Below, piece by piece: positions 1 through 10,056 of a stretch of 64,000 nucleotides of DNA. Each line of letters opens with the position of its first letter. Positions within the stretch are counted from its first letter, which is position 1. Under the pieces are notes generated by a model. That model was not told the origin of the DNA. It ran no database searches and saw only the letters and a program-made list of their open reading frames with translations. Source of the DNA: an uncultured Candidatus Saccharibacteria bacterium (GTDB lineage: Bacteria; Patescibacteriota; Saccharimonadia; Saccharimonadales; Saccharimonadaceae); NCBI GenBank assembly GCA_947302355.1, contig CAMYUU010000002.1:1-64000 (forward strand), read 5' to 3'. A program made the translations under genes and the position numbers.

Positions 1-744
1 TATGGTGGCACACCTGGAGAATATGGTAGTTTTGTGGGGCTTGCTAATTCTGAGATTTCTAATTTCAGGTACTCAAACGCTTCTAACAGTATCTATAAAT
101 CTTCCTCTGCTTCACCAACTGATACTTACGATCCAATAAATAATGTCAAAGAAGACATTGGTACTTACTATTCGAATTATCGTTTTCCACGTTATAATAA
201 CAATAATACGAATAGTTTAATAGACAGTTCTATTTATGTTCAAAGTTATATTAACGTTAGTAGCTCAAGTTATGTTGGCACCAACTATCGCACTAGCTCT
301 AATCTTTACTCTTATGGTAATTATTATACTTGGCCCGCAGCTATGGCTAGTACTAATCATTACACTGATTCCTCTACCTCTGAAGCTGCAGACACTTCTA
401 TTTGTCCGACTGGCTGGCATCTACCATCTAGTGGTGATGCTACTAAAGAATATGGTGCCCTTTCTCAAAGCTACGGTGGGAGCGGCAATGAGCAAAGTGG
501 CACTGGTGTAGGTGATGTTATAAGTAGCCGTTTTCGCAGTTTTCCGAATAATTATCTCTATTCTGGTGTCTTTAGCGATTCGTCTACAAGTGATCGCGGT
601 ACGGTTGGCTACTATTGGAGTAGGTCTGTGGCGGTATATAGCGATCATGTCCATTATCTGTATTCGAATGCTACGACGCTTAATCCGTTCGAAGAGGGTA
701 ATAAATACAGTGGTCTCAGCATTCGCTGCTTGATTGGCTCTTAG
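1..744 (+). CDS. Surface protein, C-terminal part (FISUMP / C-type-lectin-like domain), 5' truncated by window edge
   Basis: Frame open from base 1 (YGGTPGEYGSFVGLANSE...); CPTGWHLPSSGDATKEYGAL...GYYWSRS...GNKYSGLSIRCLIGS* matches the C-terminus of the next gene. Confidence 0.8.
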   Translation, partial: YGGTPGEYGSFVGLANSEISNFRYSNASNSIYKSSSASPTDTYDPINNVKEDIGTYYSNYRFPRYNNNNTNSLIDSSIYVQSYINVSSSSYVGTNYRTSSNLYSYGNYYTWPAAMASTNHYTDSSTSEAADTSICPTGWHLPSSGDATKEYGALSQSYGGSGNEQSGTGVGDVISSRFRSFPNNYLYSGVFSDSSTSDRGTVGYYWSRSVAVYSDHVHYLYSNATTLNPFEEGNKYSGLSIRCLIGS

Positions 745-918
745 GTTTTTGTGATGATTGTGAGATAAATATGGCGTGATAAATGTTTATGATAATTAAA
801 AGTCTTGTAATTTGAAATAGGATTCAGTATCCAGTTCTTGCTTTTTTACCATAAGTACTATATAATGTATGGTGACGCGAGGAGTATATAAACATAAAGG
901 TGTGATAATAAGGAAAGA

Positions 919-3900
919 ATGTTTTTTAGAAAAACAAATATTTTTGGGTTTACAATGATTGCAGCTGTCTTGCTGGTCTTTTTGTACTCTCTAAGTTTTA
1001 ACACTACCTCCGTCTTCGCCTATTCCATCACTATGACTACTAATAATTCTATAGAACTAGATGCAGTACCAGGTGATGATGGTGTAACTATTAAGGATGA
1101 ATCTATTAATGTAATATCAGATTGTCGTAGTGGATATAATCTGTCTATTGCTACACCTGAGGGCAGTGATTTATATAAATACGATAATAATACACCAGCA
1201 GCTAATGCATCCTTTACTGCAGTAGATGGTACATCGGCTCTAAGTAGTAGTAATAATACCAATAAATGGGGATATACATTAACAAGTAATCCTACTAGCT
1301 CCACCATCTTTTCTCCACTATCTACTACTACATCTACTTTAAAGACTTCATCTCAAACAGCTAGTCCTAGTAGTGATATTAATGATACCTTCCATATATA
1401 TTATGGTGTAAAGGTAGATACTTCCATTGTTCCAGGAACATACCAAATGGCTCAGGATGGCAATAATAATGCTGGTACTATTGTTTACTACCTTACTATG
1501 GATACTTCCTGTACACAATATACCGTAGCCTTTAACCCTAACGGTGGTACAGTAACCGGTGGTGGCAATAATCCTACTCAAGGTATTGAGATTGGTGTAG
1601 CTACTAGGCTCAGTTCAGCGGATAGTTTAACTGCTCCTACTGGAGCATCCTATACTGATGCAGGAAACAATACCATTACTGGACAAGCAGACAAACTCTG
1701 GACCTTCTGGGGTTGGAATACACAAATAGATGGTACCGGTGATTGGTATAAAGACCGTGAAGCAGTAGAAGACCTCGCCAATGCTGGCTCCACTATTACT
1801 CTCTATGCCCAATGGAAACAAGCAACACTAGCCGATATGACAACATCCACTCCGGTGGGTACTGAAAAAACTATAGACCATAACGAAATGCAGGATATGA
1901 GACCAGAAGTCTGCTACAATTCTCCTATTACTACTGCTGCTAATGCTCCAGCTGCCACCTTATTAGATTATCGTGGTAAAGTCACTACTGGAAGTAATCC
2001 AGAATCAGCCGAGCAATACACAGTCTCTAAGCTTGCCGATGGTAATTGTTGGATGACTACGAACTTAAATCTTGGACGCAGCGGTACTGATGGTCCTAAT
2101 GGCAATGGGACAGTCACACTCACTAGCGACGACACAGACCTTGCCACTAACACCACCTTCACTCTCCCAGCCGGTACTACAACTTCAAACACTACTGCTA
2201 CTGCCGCTACAATCCGTACTACCAATACTAGCGGTAATAACAATAATGGTACTTATTATTCTTGGGCTGCCGCTGTAGCCAATACTGCATCAATTAGTAC
2301 TAGTCCCACTACTTCTATCTGTCCACGAAGTTGGGACTTACCAACTGATGCTGCATATACTAATCTTAAGACTAAAGCCAACTATAGTTCCAGTAATCTT
2401 ACCACTTCTGCCCCTAGTAGTTTCCTAGTTGATGGTGGTTTTACTGATGGCGCTACTTTTTACCAGACTGCTTACAGTCATTTTTGGACTAATACTACTG
2501 GTAGTTCTAGTGTTGCTTATGGGGCTAGGGTTAATGCTACTACTATGACAGTATATAATTATTCTGGTACTACTTATGGTGGTAACAAATACTACAGGAA
2601 GAATATTCGTTGTGTTGCTAGTAATGGTACGGCTACTATTAATTATGATAGCAATGGTACTAGTGAATATCCGGCTACTGGGTCTATAGCGCCACAGGTA
2701 GATGTAGAAATTAATAGCACGCGGACTACAGGATATAGTTTTTCTAGAAATGGTTTTTCACCTAACGGTTGGAATACGGAGCCTGATGGTAGTGGTACTT
2801 CGGTTCCCGGAAATACTCTTATTGCTAACTTGGGTCTAAAACCTGGCGAAACCATCACTCTTTATGCCCAGTGGACCCCACAATACACAATTAATTATGT
2901 CCACAATTGTAAAACTTGGGCGCCAGATGATGCTAACTGTACCGACGCTAAATCTATAGCTACTTCTAATCAGAAAATCAATCTTGATGCTTCCGGTAAT
3001 GGTTCAGGTACACTTAAGAATTATAATGCTTGGACTAACTTATCTGGTTGGAAGATTAAAGAATGGACTACTAATGCTGATGGTACTGGCACGGCTTATC
3101 CGGTAAATAGCACTTATTCTGTAACTGGGGCTAATCCAGGTGATAGTATTACACTTTATGCTCACTGGGTGCCACTTTATTCTATTCAATACGATGGTAA
3201 TGGTGCAAGTAACTCTAATGGTATGGGTACTACCGACCAAAGTACTGGCATAAAGAGCGTTAAACAAACCAATGTAGGTGAAGGTGACCCGGTGGTACTC
3301 CTTGCATCTAACTTCAAACGTGCTGGTTATGGCTTCGCTGGCTGGTCCACCAATCCAAACGCTACGGTAACTAGCGGTGACAAGATTTACGGTCCTATGG
3401 AGACTATTTCGGCTCCAGCATATCCATCTAGCGGCAATATTATCACTATGTACGCCGTCTGGGTAGAAGCTGAGAAAGACGGTAGCAATAATCCAGTCTA
3501 TCTTCAAGATTTCACAGCGAGTGATTGTAACGCCCTGACTAAAGCAGACTTCAATACTTCTACGGGCGTAATTACTCCAGGTAGTGTCATCGCTTTAACT
3601 GATAAGCGTGATGATGAGGTCTACGCAATTGCGAAGCTTGCCGATAATAACTGCTGGATGATAGAAAACCTCAGACTAGAACATGAAGGTACAGTAGGTA
3701 ACAATAAAAACGACAGTAGCGTGACTAATCAATCCCTCTCCCAAGGCTATGGCGGCACCACTGGCACTTATGGTAACTTCGTGGGCCTAGCCGCTTCAGA
3801 ATCTGCTAATTTCAGCAATACTACTACCTCTCTAAGCTTTGCCGACGGCGGTATCTACAAGTCATCACTTGCTTCCCCGACAGACACCTATAACGCAGCC

Positions 3901-4515
3901 ACTAGTACTCTAGAAGACATCGGCACTTCTAACTATCCAGACTACCGTTTCCCGCGTTATAATAGCAACAACACCCAAAGCCTAGTAGATAGCACTACTT
4001 ATACCCAAAACTATTCTAATCCCTCTAGTCCAAGCGACAGTGGTACTAACTACCGCACATCATCAAATATTTATGGTTATGGCAACTACTACACCTGGGC
4101 AGCTGCTATGGCAAATACTAACTATTACACCCGCGGTTCTTCCACTTCTGAAGCTGCTGGTACCTCCATCTGCCCATCTAACTGGCACTTGCCGTCTAGT
4201 AACGGAACCGCCAAGGAGTTTGGTGCTCTTTCCGCTAGCTATGGTGGCACGGGTAATAACCAAAATGGTATTGCACAATCTGGTAACATTATGAGTGGCC
4301 GTTTTCGTACTTTCCCGAATAATTTCCTCTACTCCGGCTGCTTTAGCGGCTCGTCCGCGAACAATCGTGGTACGCACGGCTACTACTGGAGTCGGTCGAC
4401 GTACACCAACAACTTCTCTAACCGTCTGTTCCTGGATTCCTCGATCTTCTACCCGTCCGACGTCAACGGCAATAAGTACCTCGGCTTTAGCGTCCGTTGC
4501 CTTATTGGTTCTTAG
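919..4515 (+). CDS. Large secreted surface protein with InlB-type repeats and two FISUMP-like domains
   Basis: N-terminal hydrophobic signal; repeats of the form YTVAFNPNGGTVTGG...FWGWNTQIDGTG...ITLYAQW; SICPRSWDLPTDAAY and SICPSNWHLPSS motifs; SD-like aagga upstream. Confidence 0.85.
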   Translation: MFFRKTNIFGFTMIAAVLLVFLYSLSFNTTSVFAYSITMTTNNSIELDAVPGDDGVTIKDESINVISDCRSGYNLSIATPEGSDLYKYDNNTPAANASFTAVDGTSALSSSNNTNKWGYTLTSNPTSSTIFSPLSTTTSTLKTSSQTASPSSDINDTFHIYYGVKVDTSIVPGTYQMAQDGNNNAGTIVYYLTMDTSCTQYTVAFNPNGGTVTGGGNNPTQGIEIGVATRLSSADSLTAPTGASYTDAGNNTITGQADKLWTFWGWNTQIDGTGDWYKDREAVEDLANAGSTITLYAQWKQATLADMTTSTPVGTEKTIDHNEMQDMRPEVCYNSPITTAANAPAATLLDYRGKVTTGSNPESAEQYTVSKLADGNCWMTTNLNLGRSGTDGPNGNGTVTLTSDDTDLATNTTFTLPAGTTTSNTTATAATIRTTNTSGNNNNGTYYSWAAAVANTASISTSPTTSICPRSWDLPTDAAYTNLKTKANYSSSNLTTSAPSSFLVDGGFTDGATFYQTAYSHFWTNTTGSSSVAYGARVNATTMTVYNYSGTTYGGNKYYRKNIRCVASNGTATINYDSNGTSEYPATGSIAPQVDVEINSTRTTGYSFSRNGFSPNGWNTEPDGSGTSVPGNTLIANLGLKPGETITLYAQWTPQYTINYVHNCKTWAPDDANCTDAKSIATSNQKINLDASGNGSGTLKNYNAWTNLSGWKIKEWTTNADGTGTAYPVNSTYSVTGANPGDSITLYAHWVPLYSIQYDGNGASNSNGMGTTDQSTGIKSVKQTNVGEGDPVVLLASNFKRAGYGFAGWSTNPNATVTSGDKIYGPMETISAPAYPSSGNIITMYAVWVEAEKDGSNNPVYLQDFTASDCNALTKADFNTSTGVITPGSVIALTDKRDDEVYAIAKLADNNCWMIENLRLEHEGTVGNNKNDSSVTNQSLSQGYGGTTGTYGNFVGLAASESANFSNTTTSLSFADGGIYKSSLASPTDTYNAATSTLEDIGTSNYPDYRFPRYNSNNTQSLVDSTTYTQNYSNPSSPSDSGTNYRTSSNIYGYGNYYTWAAAMANTNYYTRGSSTSEAAGTSICPSNWHLPSSNGTAKEFGALSASYGGTGNNQNGIAQSGNIMSGRFRTFPNNFLYSGCFSGSSANNRGTHGYYWSRSTYTNNFSNRLFLDSSIFYPSDVNGNKYLGFSVRCLIGS

Positions 4516-4593
4516 GTTATTCTTGGTAAGATATTAGGAATATATATTTGTTCGAGATTAGTATTGTTGGATAATTAAGAAATAATTAAAGGA

Positions 4594-5034
4594 TTAGATG
4601 GATTTACGGAAGAAGTTGGTGTCGTAAATTTCGGCGCCGTGGTGTTTGTAGAATTCCTGGGCTGATTCGCGGCCTTCACCGCAGGTGAAGACTAGATTGC
4701 CACAGCTTTTTTCGGCGCACCATTTTAGCATTTCGTTCCAAAGCGCACTACCGACGCCTTGCCCACGGACAGTGGAATCGGTGACAAAATCTTCGAGATA
4801 GGCGTTTTTTCTAGTAATGGGGCCCATAGTGACAGAGAGAGTAGCGATGCCGATGATTTTGCCATCGTCATCTACGGCTAAGAGCATATCATGATATGGT
4901 GAGGCGATAAGGTCTTTGAACCACTGCTCAGGGATTTCGCCACGGTCTTTGCCACTACGGGATAATTGGATTAAGAGTTCACGAATACGATTGGCAGTAG
5001 CTAATGTGTATTCAGTTAGTCTAATAATTTTCAT
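4594..5034 (-). CDS. GNAT family N-acetyltransferase
   Basis: Acetyl-CoA binding-type motif DSTVRGQGVGSALWNEML; overlaps glmM by 4 nt. Confidence 0.85.
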   Translation of the reverse strand: MKIIRLTEYTLATANRIRELLIQLSRSGKDRGEIPEQWFKDLIASPYHDMLLAVDDDGKIIGIATLSVTMGPITRKNAYLEDFVTDSTVRGQGVGSALWNEMLKWCAEKSCGNLVFTCGEGRESAQEFYKHHGAEIYDTNFFRKSI

Positions 5035-6347
5035 AAGATTTCTCCTAATTTAGTTTTTAATTCTTCGGCTAAATCTGCGATAGTTTTCTCATCTTTGCCC
5101 CAGATGGTAATGCGAATTAATGGCTCGGTGCCAGAGGGGCGAACTAATAGGCGGCCGTTAACATTAGTGAGCTTCTGGCTGTATTCCAGAAGGAGATTTT
5201 TGGCTTCTTCTTTGGTCTTAAGAGATTCTTTTTGTTCGGGGGTGGCGGTCATATTGACGATTACTTGAGGAAATTTAGTCATGGAGGAGGCGAGGGAATG
5301 GAGGGATTTGCCAGATTCGGCCACGGCTTTGGCTACTGCGAGGGCGGTCAGGATACCGTCGCCGGTGGGCTGGCCTGGCAGGATGATGTGGCCAGATTGT
5401 TCACCGCCAATTTTAATATCCTTTTCGCGCATGGCGGCAGCGACGTTGGAATCGCCTACGGCTGTGATTTCGGTTTCGATGTTTTGTTTTTTAGCCCAAT
5501 TCAGGAGACCTTGATTAGCCATAACGGTAGTAGCGACAGCGTCAAGATGAAGGAATTCGGCTAGAATAACGATGATTTGGTCGCCATCTATGATTTCGCC
5601 CTTTTCGTCTATCATGAGACAGCGGTCACCATCGCCGTCAAAAGCAGCGCCGAAATCAAGATGATTTTTAACGACTAAATTTTGTAAGGATTCTAGATGT
5701 GTGCTGCCACAATTATGGTTGATAGAAGTGCCATACTTTGGATTGTCGTGAATGGTTTGAACTTTGGCGCCTAGCTCTTCGAAGACGGTTTTATTAATGA
5801 CGCTGGTAGCGCCATCTGCGCAGTCTAGGGCTATATTTAACTTATGAAAATCGGTTGGTTGGACGTAATTTAGGAGATGTTCGCGATATAATTGGAGGGC
5901 TTCATCGTGTAAATCTTCTCTGAGGGTGGGCGAGATAAGCTCGTAGGCTTGCTTGGTGGAGAGGGCTTGTTCGATAGCTTCGCAACCTGGCCTTGAAAGT
6001 TTAATCCCGCCGTCTGCGCCGCGTTCAAAAATCTTGATGCCATTATCCGTATATGGGTTATGAGAAGCAGTGACGTCAATGGCGAAATCGAAACCCATTT
6101 CGTAGAAACAATAACAAATAGCTGGAGTAGGTAGCACGCCAGCATTGGCATATTCGATGCCAAAAGTCTCGAGGGCGGATTCTAAGTCGGATAGAATCCA
6201 TTCGGTGGATTCGCGGGTATCGCCAGCGATCAGGACTTTAATTTCATTACCCGCATATTTTGCGAGGCCGTCTATGATGGCCGCGATAAAATCTGGCGTG
6301 AATTCCTCGCCTTTTTGACGGATGCCGTCGGTGCCAAAGTATTTCAT
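5031..6347 (-). CDS. glmM: Phosphoglucosamine mutase / phosphohexomutase
   Basis: MKYFGTDGIRQKG start, TASHNPYTDNGIK catalytic Ser loop, DGDGDRCL metal loop, RPSGTEPLIRI. Confidence 0.9.
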   Translation of the reverse strand: MKYFGTDGIRQKGEEFTPDFIAAIIDGLAKYAGNEIKVLIAGDTRESTEWILSDLESALETFGIEYANAGVLPTPAICYCFYEMGFDFAIDVTASHNPYTDNGIKIFERGADGGIKLSRPGCEAIEQALSTKQAYELISPTLREDLHDEALQLYREHLLNYVQPTDFHKLNIALDCADGATSVINKTVFEELGAKVQTIHDNPKYGTSINHNCGSTHLESLQNLVVKNHLDFGAAFDGDGDRCLMIDEKGEIIDGDQIIVILAEFLHLDAVATTVMANQGLLNWAKKQNIETEITAVGDSNVAAAMREKDIKIGGEQSGHIILPGQPTGDGILTALAVAKAVAESGKSLHSLASSMTKFPQVIVNMTATPEQKESLKTKEEAKNLLLEYSQKLTNVNGRLLVRPSGTEPLIRITIWGKDEKTIADLAEELKTKLGEIL

Positions 6348-6348
6348 T

Positions 6349-7101
6349 TTAACTCCTTTCTAATAATTTGGATAATACTTTTAACGTGAGAATTACGTCT
6401 TCTACGGTACTGCCGCGAGATAAATCGGCTAATGGCTTAGCGAAACCTTGGATGATTGGGCCGCCGCAGACCCAACTGCCGAAGCGTTCGAGAGATTTGT
6501 AGAGGATGTTGCCAGAATTAAGGTCTGGAGTGATTAGGGTGTTGGCGTCGCCCTGGACGGTGGAGTCTGGGAATTTCTTGTGGCATATAGTGGGGTTGAG
6601 GGCGCAGTCTAGCTGCATTTCGCCATCGATAAGCCAATCGGGGTGATTCTTTCTGGTTTTATCGATGCAAAAGTGGATTTTTGAAAGATCTGGATTTTTG
6701 CCGCCACTGCCGTTAGTGGAGTAGGAGAGCATGGCGATTCTAGGCTGAATGTCTGTAAATGCGGAAAAAGTATACGCGGTATCTTCGATGATTGTATAGA
6801 GTTGATCTTGGTTTGGGAGCTTATTAACTCCGCCATCGGCGAGGGCTAAAACTTGACCTGCTTTTTCGCAGATGAAGCAGCTGGAAAAGAACTCGGAGGC
6901 TAGTGGGATATAATTTTTATAAGCGAGCAAAACGTCGCGGGAAGGATAGTCTAGCCCAGCAATCATGGAATCGGCTTTGCCGGATTCTAACATTTTGGTG
7001 CTTGATATAAGGCCTGGCGCCGCGATGGGTTCTAAATCGGGGAGGGCCTGGAAAGCCGCCTTCATGATGGGGTTATCTAACTCTGGCGTTATGATTTTCA
7101 T
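6349..7101 (-). CDS. pta: Phosphate acetyltransferase (PTA/PTB domain only)
   Basis: SKMLESGKADSMIAGLDYPSRDVLLA, AMLSYSTNGSGG, DGEMQLDCAL, VQGDANTLITPDLNSGNI. Confidence 0.85.
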   Translation of the reverse strand: MKIITPELDNPIMKAAFQALPDLEPIAAPGLISSTKMLESGKADSMIAGLDYPSRDVLLAYKNYIPLASEFFSSCFICEKAGQVLALADGGVNKLPNQDQLYTIIEDTAYTFSAFTDIQPRIAMLSYSTNGSGGKNPDLSKIHFCIDKTRKNHPDWLIDGEMQLDCALNPTICHKKFPDSTVQGDANTLITPDLNSGNILYKSLERFGSWVCGGPIIQGFAKPLADLSRGSTVEDVILTLKVLSKLLERS

Positions 7102-7149
7102 AGGTAAATTATAGCATATAGATTTGGCAGGATATGGTACAATGATTTC

Positions 7150-7206
7150 ATGAAGCTAATGTTTAAATCGAAAGGAAAAAATGTATACTTTGATGAATTC
7201 AAGTAA
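7150..7206 (+). CDS. Putative 18-aa leader peptide (MKLMFKSKGKNVYFDEFK)
   Basis: tacaat-N6-ATG upstream; its 3' half contains the SD and start of the downstream membrane protein in another frame. Confidence 0.3.
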   Translation: MKLMFKSKGKNVYFDEFK

Positions 7207-7930
7207 AACGGAAAGGGTATATTCTGAATTGGAGGCCGAAGAAAGTGTTCATGGCTTAGACGATGTGAACAGTTCGGATGCCGAGGAAATCTATAGCTCG
7301 AGAGATGTAAATAGTACGAGTACTTTTGGTAGTACGCACGATTTTGATGTGTTTGATAATATCAACGGTGGCGTTATAGGGGTGGTGGCGATTGTATCGT
7401 TTATTATAGCGATTATTACATTCTTCTTTTTAGTACAGAAAAAGAAGGCGCCGAAGGGGAGGTTCATGAGATGGTTGAGGGAGTTTTTGAATTTTCGTTC
7501 GATTTTGATTGCGGGGATTATTAAGTTTTTATATATTTTCTTGGCGGTGCTACTTACGATTATGAGTATCGTGGTGATGTGTCAAGGACGTGATGATATG
7601 GTGTTAGCCATGATCTTGATTGGTCTTGCGATAATGATATTTGGTAATATTTTCCTCAGGATTATGCTGGAATTAACAATGGCTATTATTATGATGTGGG
7701 AGAATACATCGGACATGCGTGCGGCGTTAGTAAAGGAAGAAGAGCGGCCAGAGGAAGAAGAGCCAAAAGGGCCGGAATCAGAGCCTGAACCTGTGATGGA
7801 GGCGAATCCGGAGCCGGCGGCCGAAGTTGCACCTGAGCCGGTACCTACCCAAAATCAGGGCGAGGCTAACCCTAATCCAGTAGTAGAAGAAACAGTGATA
7901 GCTGAGCAGCAGACTGAAATACAGCAATAA
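7181..7930 (+). CDS. Membrane protein with acidic Pro/Glu-rich C-terminal tail, unknown function
   Basis: Several hydrophobic helices then EPEPVMEANPEPAAEVAPEP tail; SD aaagga upstream. Confidence 0.7.
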   Translation: MYTLMNSSKTERVYSELEAEESVHGLDDVNSSDAEEIYSSRDVNSTSTFGSTHDFDVFDNINGGVIGVVAIVSFIIAIITFFFLVQKKKAPKGRFMRWLREFLNFRSILIAGIIKFLYIFLAVLLTIMSIVVMCQGRDDMVLAMILIGLAIMIFGNIFLRIMLELTMAIIMMWENTSDMRAALVKEEERPEEEEPKGPESEPEPVMEANPEPAAEVAPEPVPTQNQGEANPNPVVEETVIAEQQTEIQQ

Positions 7931-7945
7931 CAAATAAAAGGACAT

Positions 7946-7973
7946 CAAAATAGCCTCCTTAGAGGCTATTTTG
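7946..7973. terminator. Bidirectional intrinsic terminator between convergent genes
   Basis: Perfect 12-bp hairpin CAAAATAGCCTC-ctta-GAGGCTATTTTG. Confidence 0.8.
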
Positions 7974-7985
7974 GTTTGGTGTAGA

Positions 7986-9878
7986 TTATTTATCTACGAT
8001 TTCGCCTTCGATGGGCTCTTCGTCTTTTTTGTCTTTCTTGTCATCCTTTTTGTCGTCGGATTTATCTTCGGCGGCAGCTTGGTAGAGTTTAGCGCCAATA
8101 GGCATGATTTTTTCGGAAAGTTCCTTTTCGGCGGATTCTAGTTGGTCCTTGTCGGACTTTTCGTCGTCTAAGACCTTTTTGGCTTCCTCGACGGCTTTTT
8201 TGATAGTGTCTTTATCTTCGTCGCTGATTTTATCCTTGTATTCGGTTGGCATTTTTTCAGCGTGATAGATGGTGTTTTCTAGGTGGTTCTTGGCGTCGAT
8301 TTTTTCGCGCTTTTTCTTGTCTTCTTCGGCGTGAAGTTCGGCTTCTTTTTGAGCTTTTTCAATTTCTTCTTTGCTCATGCTACCTGGTTTTTCGATAGTA
8401 ATGGATTGTTCTTTGCCGGTGCCTTTATCCTTGGCAGCGATGTGCATGATGCCGTTGGCGTCAATAGTGAAGGTGACTTCGATTTGAGGAATGCCGCGTG
8501 GAGCAGGGGCGATACCATCAAGGATAAAGCGGCCGAGCGACTTATTGTCGGCAGCGAATTCGCGTTCACCTTGAAGGACGTGGATTTCTACCTGAGGCTG
8601 GTTGTCAGCTGCGGTGGAGAAGACTTGGGATTTAGTAACAGGAATGGTAGTATTGCGGTCGATAAGGGGAGTGCGGACGCCACCTTCGGTCTCAATGCCT
8701 AGGGTAAGTGGAGTGACATCAAGTAGAACGATGTCTTTGAAATCGCCTTGCATGGAGCCGATTTGAACGGCGGCACCGAGGGCTACGACTTCGTCAGGAT
8801 TGACGCCTTGCATTGGCTCTTTGCCGAAGATTTCTTTGACTTTTTCGACAACGGCTGGCATACGAGTCATACCGCCAACCATGACGATTTCGTTAATATC
8901 TTTAGTAGTAAGCTTAGCATCTTTTAAGGCTTTTTCGACTGGCTTGGCTAGACGGTCGATGAGGCCGGCGACAAGCTCTTCGAGCTTAGCACGAGTTAAA
9001 GTATATTCGAAATGCTTTGGACCATCAGCATCGGCTGACAAGAATGGAAGATTGATGTCCGTAGAAGTGCTGGAGCTAAGTTCCTTCTTGGCTTTTTCGG
9101 CTTCATCTTTGACGCGTTGCATAGCGGCAGGATCATTCTTAATATCAATGCCAGATTCTTTTTTGAATTCATCAACTAGGAAGTTGACGATGATATTGTC
9201 AAAATCTTCACCACCGAGATGGGTATCACCATTAGTGGAGAGGACTTCAAATACCCCATCGCCGATATCGAGAATAGAGATATCGAATGTGCCACCACCA
9301 AGGTCGAAGACGGCGATTTTTTCGTCTTTATTAGAATCAATGCCATAAGCTAGCGCAGCAGCAGTAGGTTCGTTGATAATACGCTTAACTTCGAGGCCTG
9401 CGATTTTGCCGGCATCTTTGGTGGCTTGGCGCTGAGAGTCGTCGAAGTAGGCTGGCACCGTAATAATAGCTTCGGTGACTGGCTCGCCAAGGAAGGCTTC
9501 GGCGTCAGCTTTAATCTTAGAGAGAATCATTGCGGAGATTTCTTCGGCGGTGTATTCTTTGCCATCCATTTCTACGGCTACACTTTGGCCTTTTTTGACG
9601 ATTTTATATGGACTGATTTCTAGGTCATGCTGGACTTCTTTGTCTTCGAATTTGCGACCAATAAGGCGCTTGATACCATAGATAGTATTCTTTGGATTAG
9701 TGACACGTTGGCGTTGCGCAACTTTACCTACTAATCTTTCGCCTTTTTTGGTGACGGCTACTACAGATGGAGTAGTGCGATCGCCTTCGGAGTTAGTAAT
9801 AATTTCAGGTTTCCCGGCTACCATGTACGCGAATGCGCTGTTGGTGGTACCGAGATCAATTCCAATCATTTTTGACAT
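7986..9878 (-). CDS. dnaK: Molecular chaperone DnaK (Hsp70)
   Basis: [59 protein letters not shown]. Confidence 0.98.
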   Translation of the reverse strand: MSKMIGIDLGTTNSAFAYMVAGKPEIITNSEGDRTTPSVVAVTKKGERLVGKVAQRQRVTNPKNTIYGIKRLIGRKFEDKEVQHDLEISPYKIVKKGQSVAVEMDGKEYTAEEISAMILSKIKADAEAFLGEPVTEAIITVPAYFDDSQRQATKDAGKIAGLEVKRIINEPTAAALAYGIDSNKDEKIAVFDLGGGTFDISILDIGDGVFEVLSTNGDTHLGGEDFDNIIVNFLVDEFKKESGIDIKNDPAAMQRVKDEAEKAKKELSSSTSTDINLPFLSADADGPKHFEYTLTRAKLEELVAGLIDRLAKPVEKALKDAKLTTKDINEIVMVGGMTRMPAVVEKVKEIFGKEPMQGVNPDEVVALGAAVQIGSMQGDFKDIVLLDVTPLTLGIETEGGVRTPLIDRNTTIPVTKSQVFSTAADNQPQVEIHVLQGEREFAADNKSLGRFILDGIAPAPRGIPQIEVTFTIDANGIMHIAAKDKGTGKEQSITIEKPGSMSKEEIEKAQKEAELHAEEDKKKREKIDAKNHLENTIYHAEKMPTEYKDKISDEDKDTIKKAVEEAKKVLDDEKSDKDQLESAEKELSEKIMPIGAKLYQAAAEDKSDDKKDDKKDKKDEEPIEGEIVDK

Positions 9879-9903
9879 TTTTTCCTCACTTTCTTTAATT
9901 TGG

Positions 9904-9930
9904 CTAGCACTCGTGTATGTAGAGTGCTAA
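9904..9930. promoter_or_regulatory. CIRCE element (HrcA operator) upstream of dnaK
   Basis: CTAGCACTC-N9-GAGTGCTAA. Confidence 0.9.
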
Positions 9931-9950
9931 TATATCCCTATTGTAGCGCA

Positions 9951-9977
9951 TTGGCACTCGTATGTCAAGACCGCTAA
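9951..9977. promoter_or_regulatory. Second, degenerate CIRCE-like element
   Basis: TTGGCACTC-N9-GACCGCTAA, 3 mismatches to consensus with the same N9 spacing. Confidence 0.55.
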
Positions 9978-10056
9978 TACAAAAATATTTTCGATTTTGT
10001 TACAGAGTATTGATGTGATATAAATAGAGATAGAATGTTGAATGGGAGATTTAAAA

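Noticed and set aside
3040-3507. 155-aa minus-strand ORF and similar antisense ORFs (e.g. 58809..59408, 15560..16033, 19971..20417)
   Set aside because: Lie wholly inside well-supported coding genes on the opposite strand with no recognisable motifs.
8800-9348. 182-aa plus-strand ORF inside dnaK
   Set aside because: Antisense of a certain dnaK; no promoter, SD or domain.
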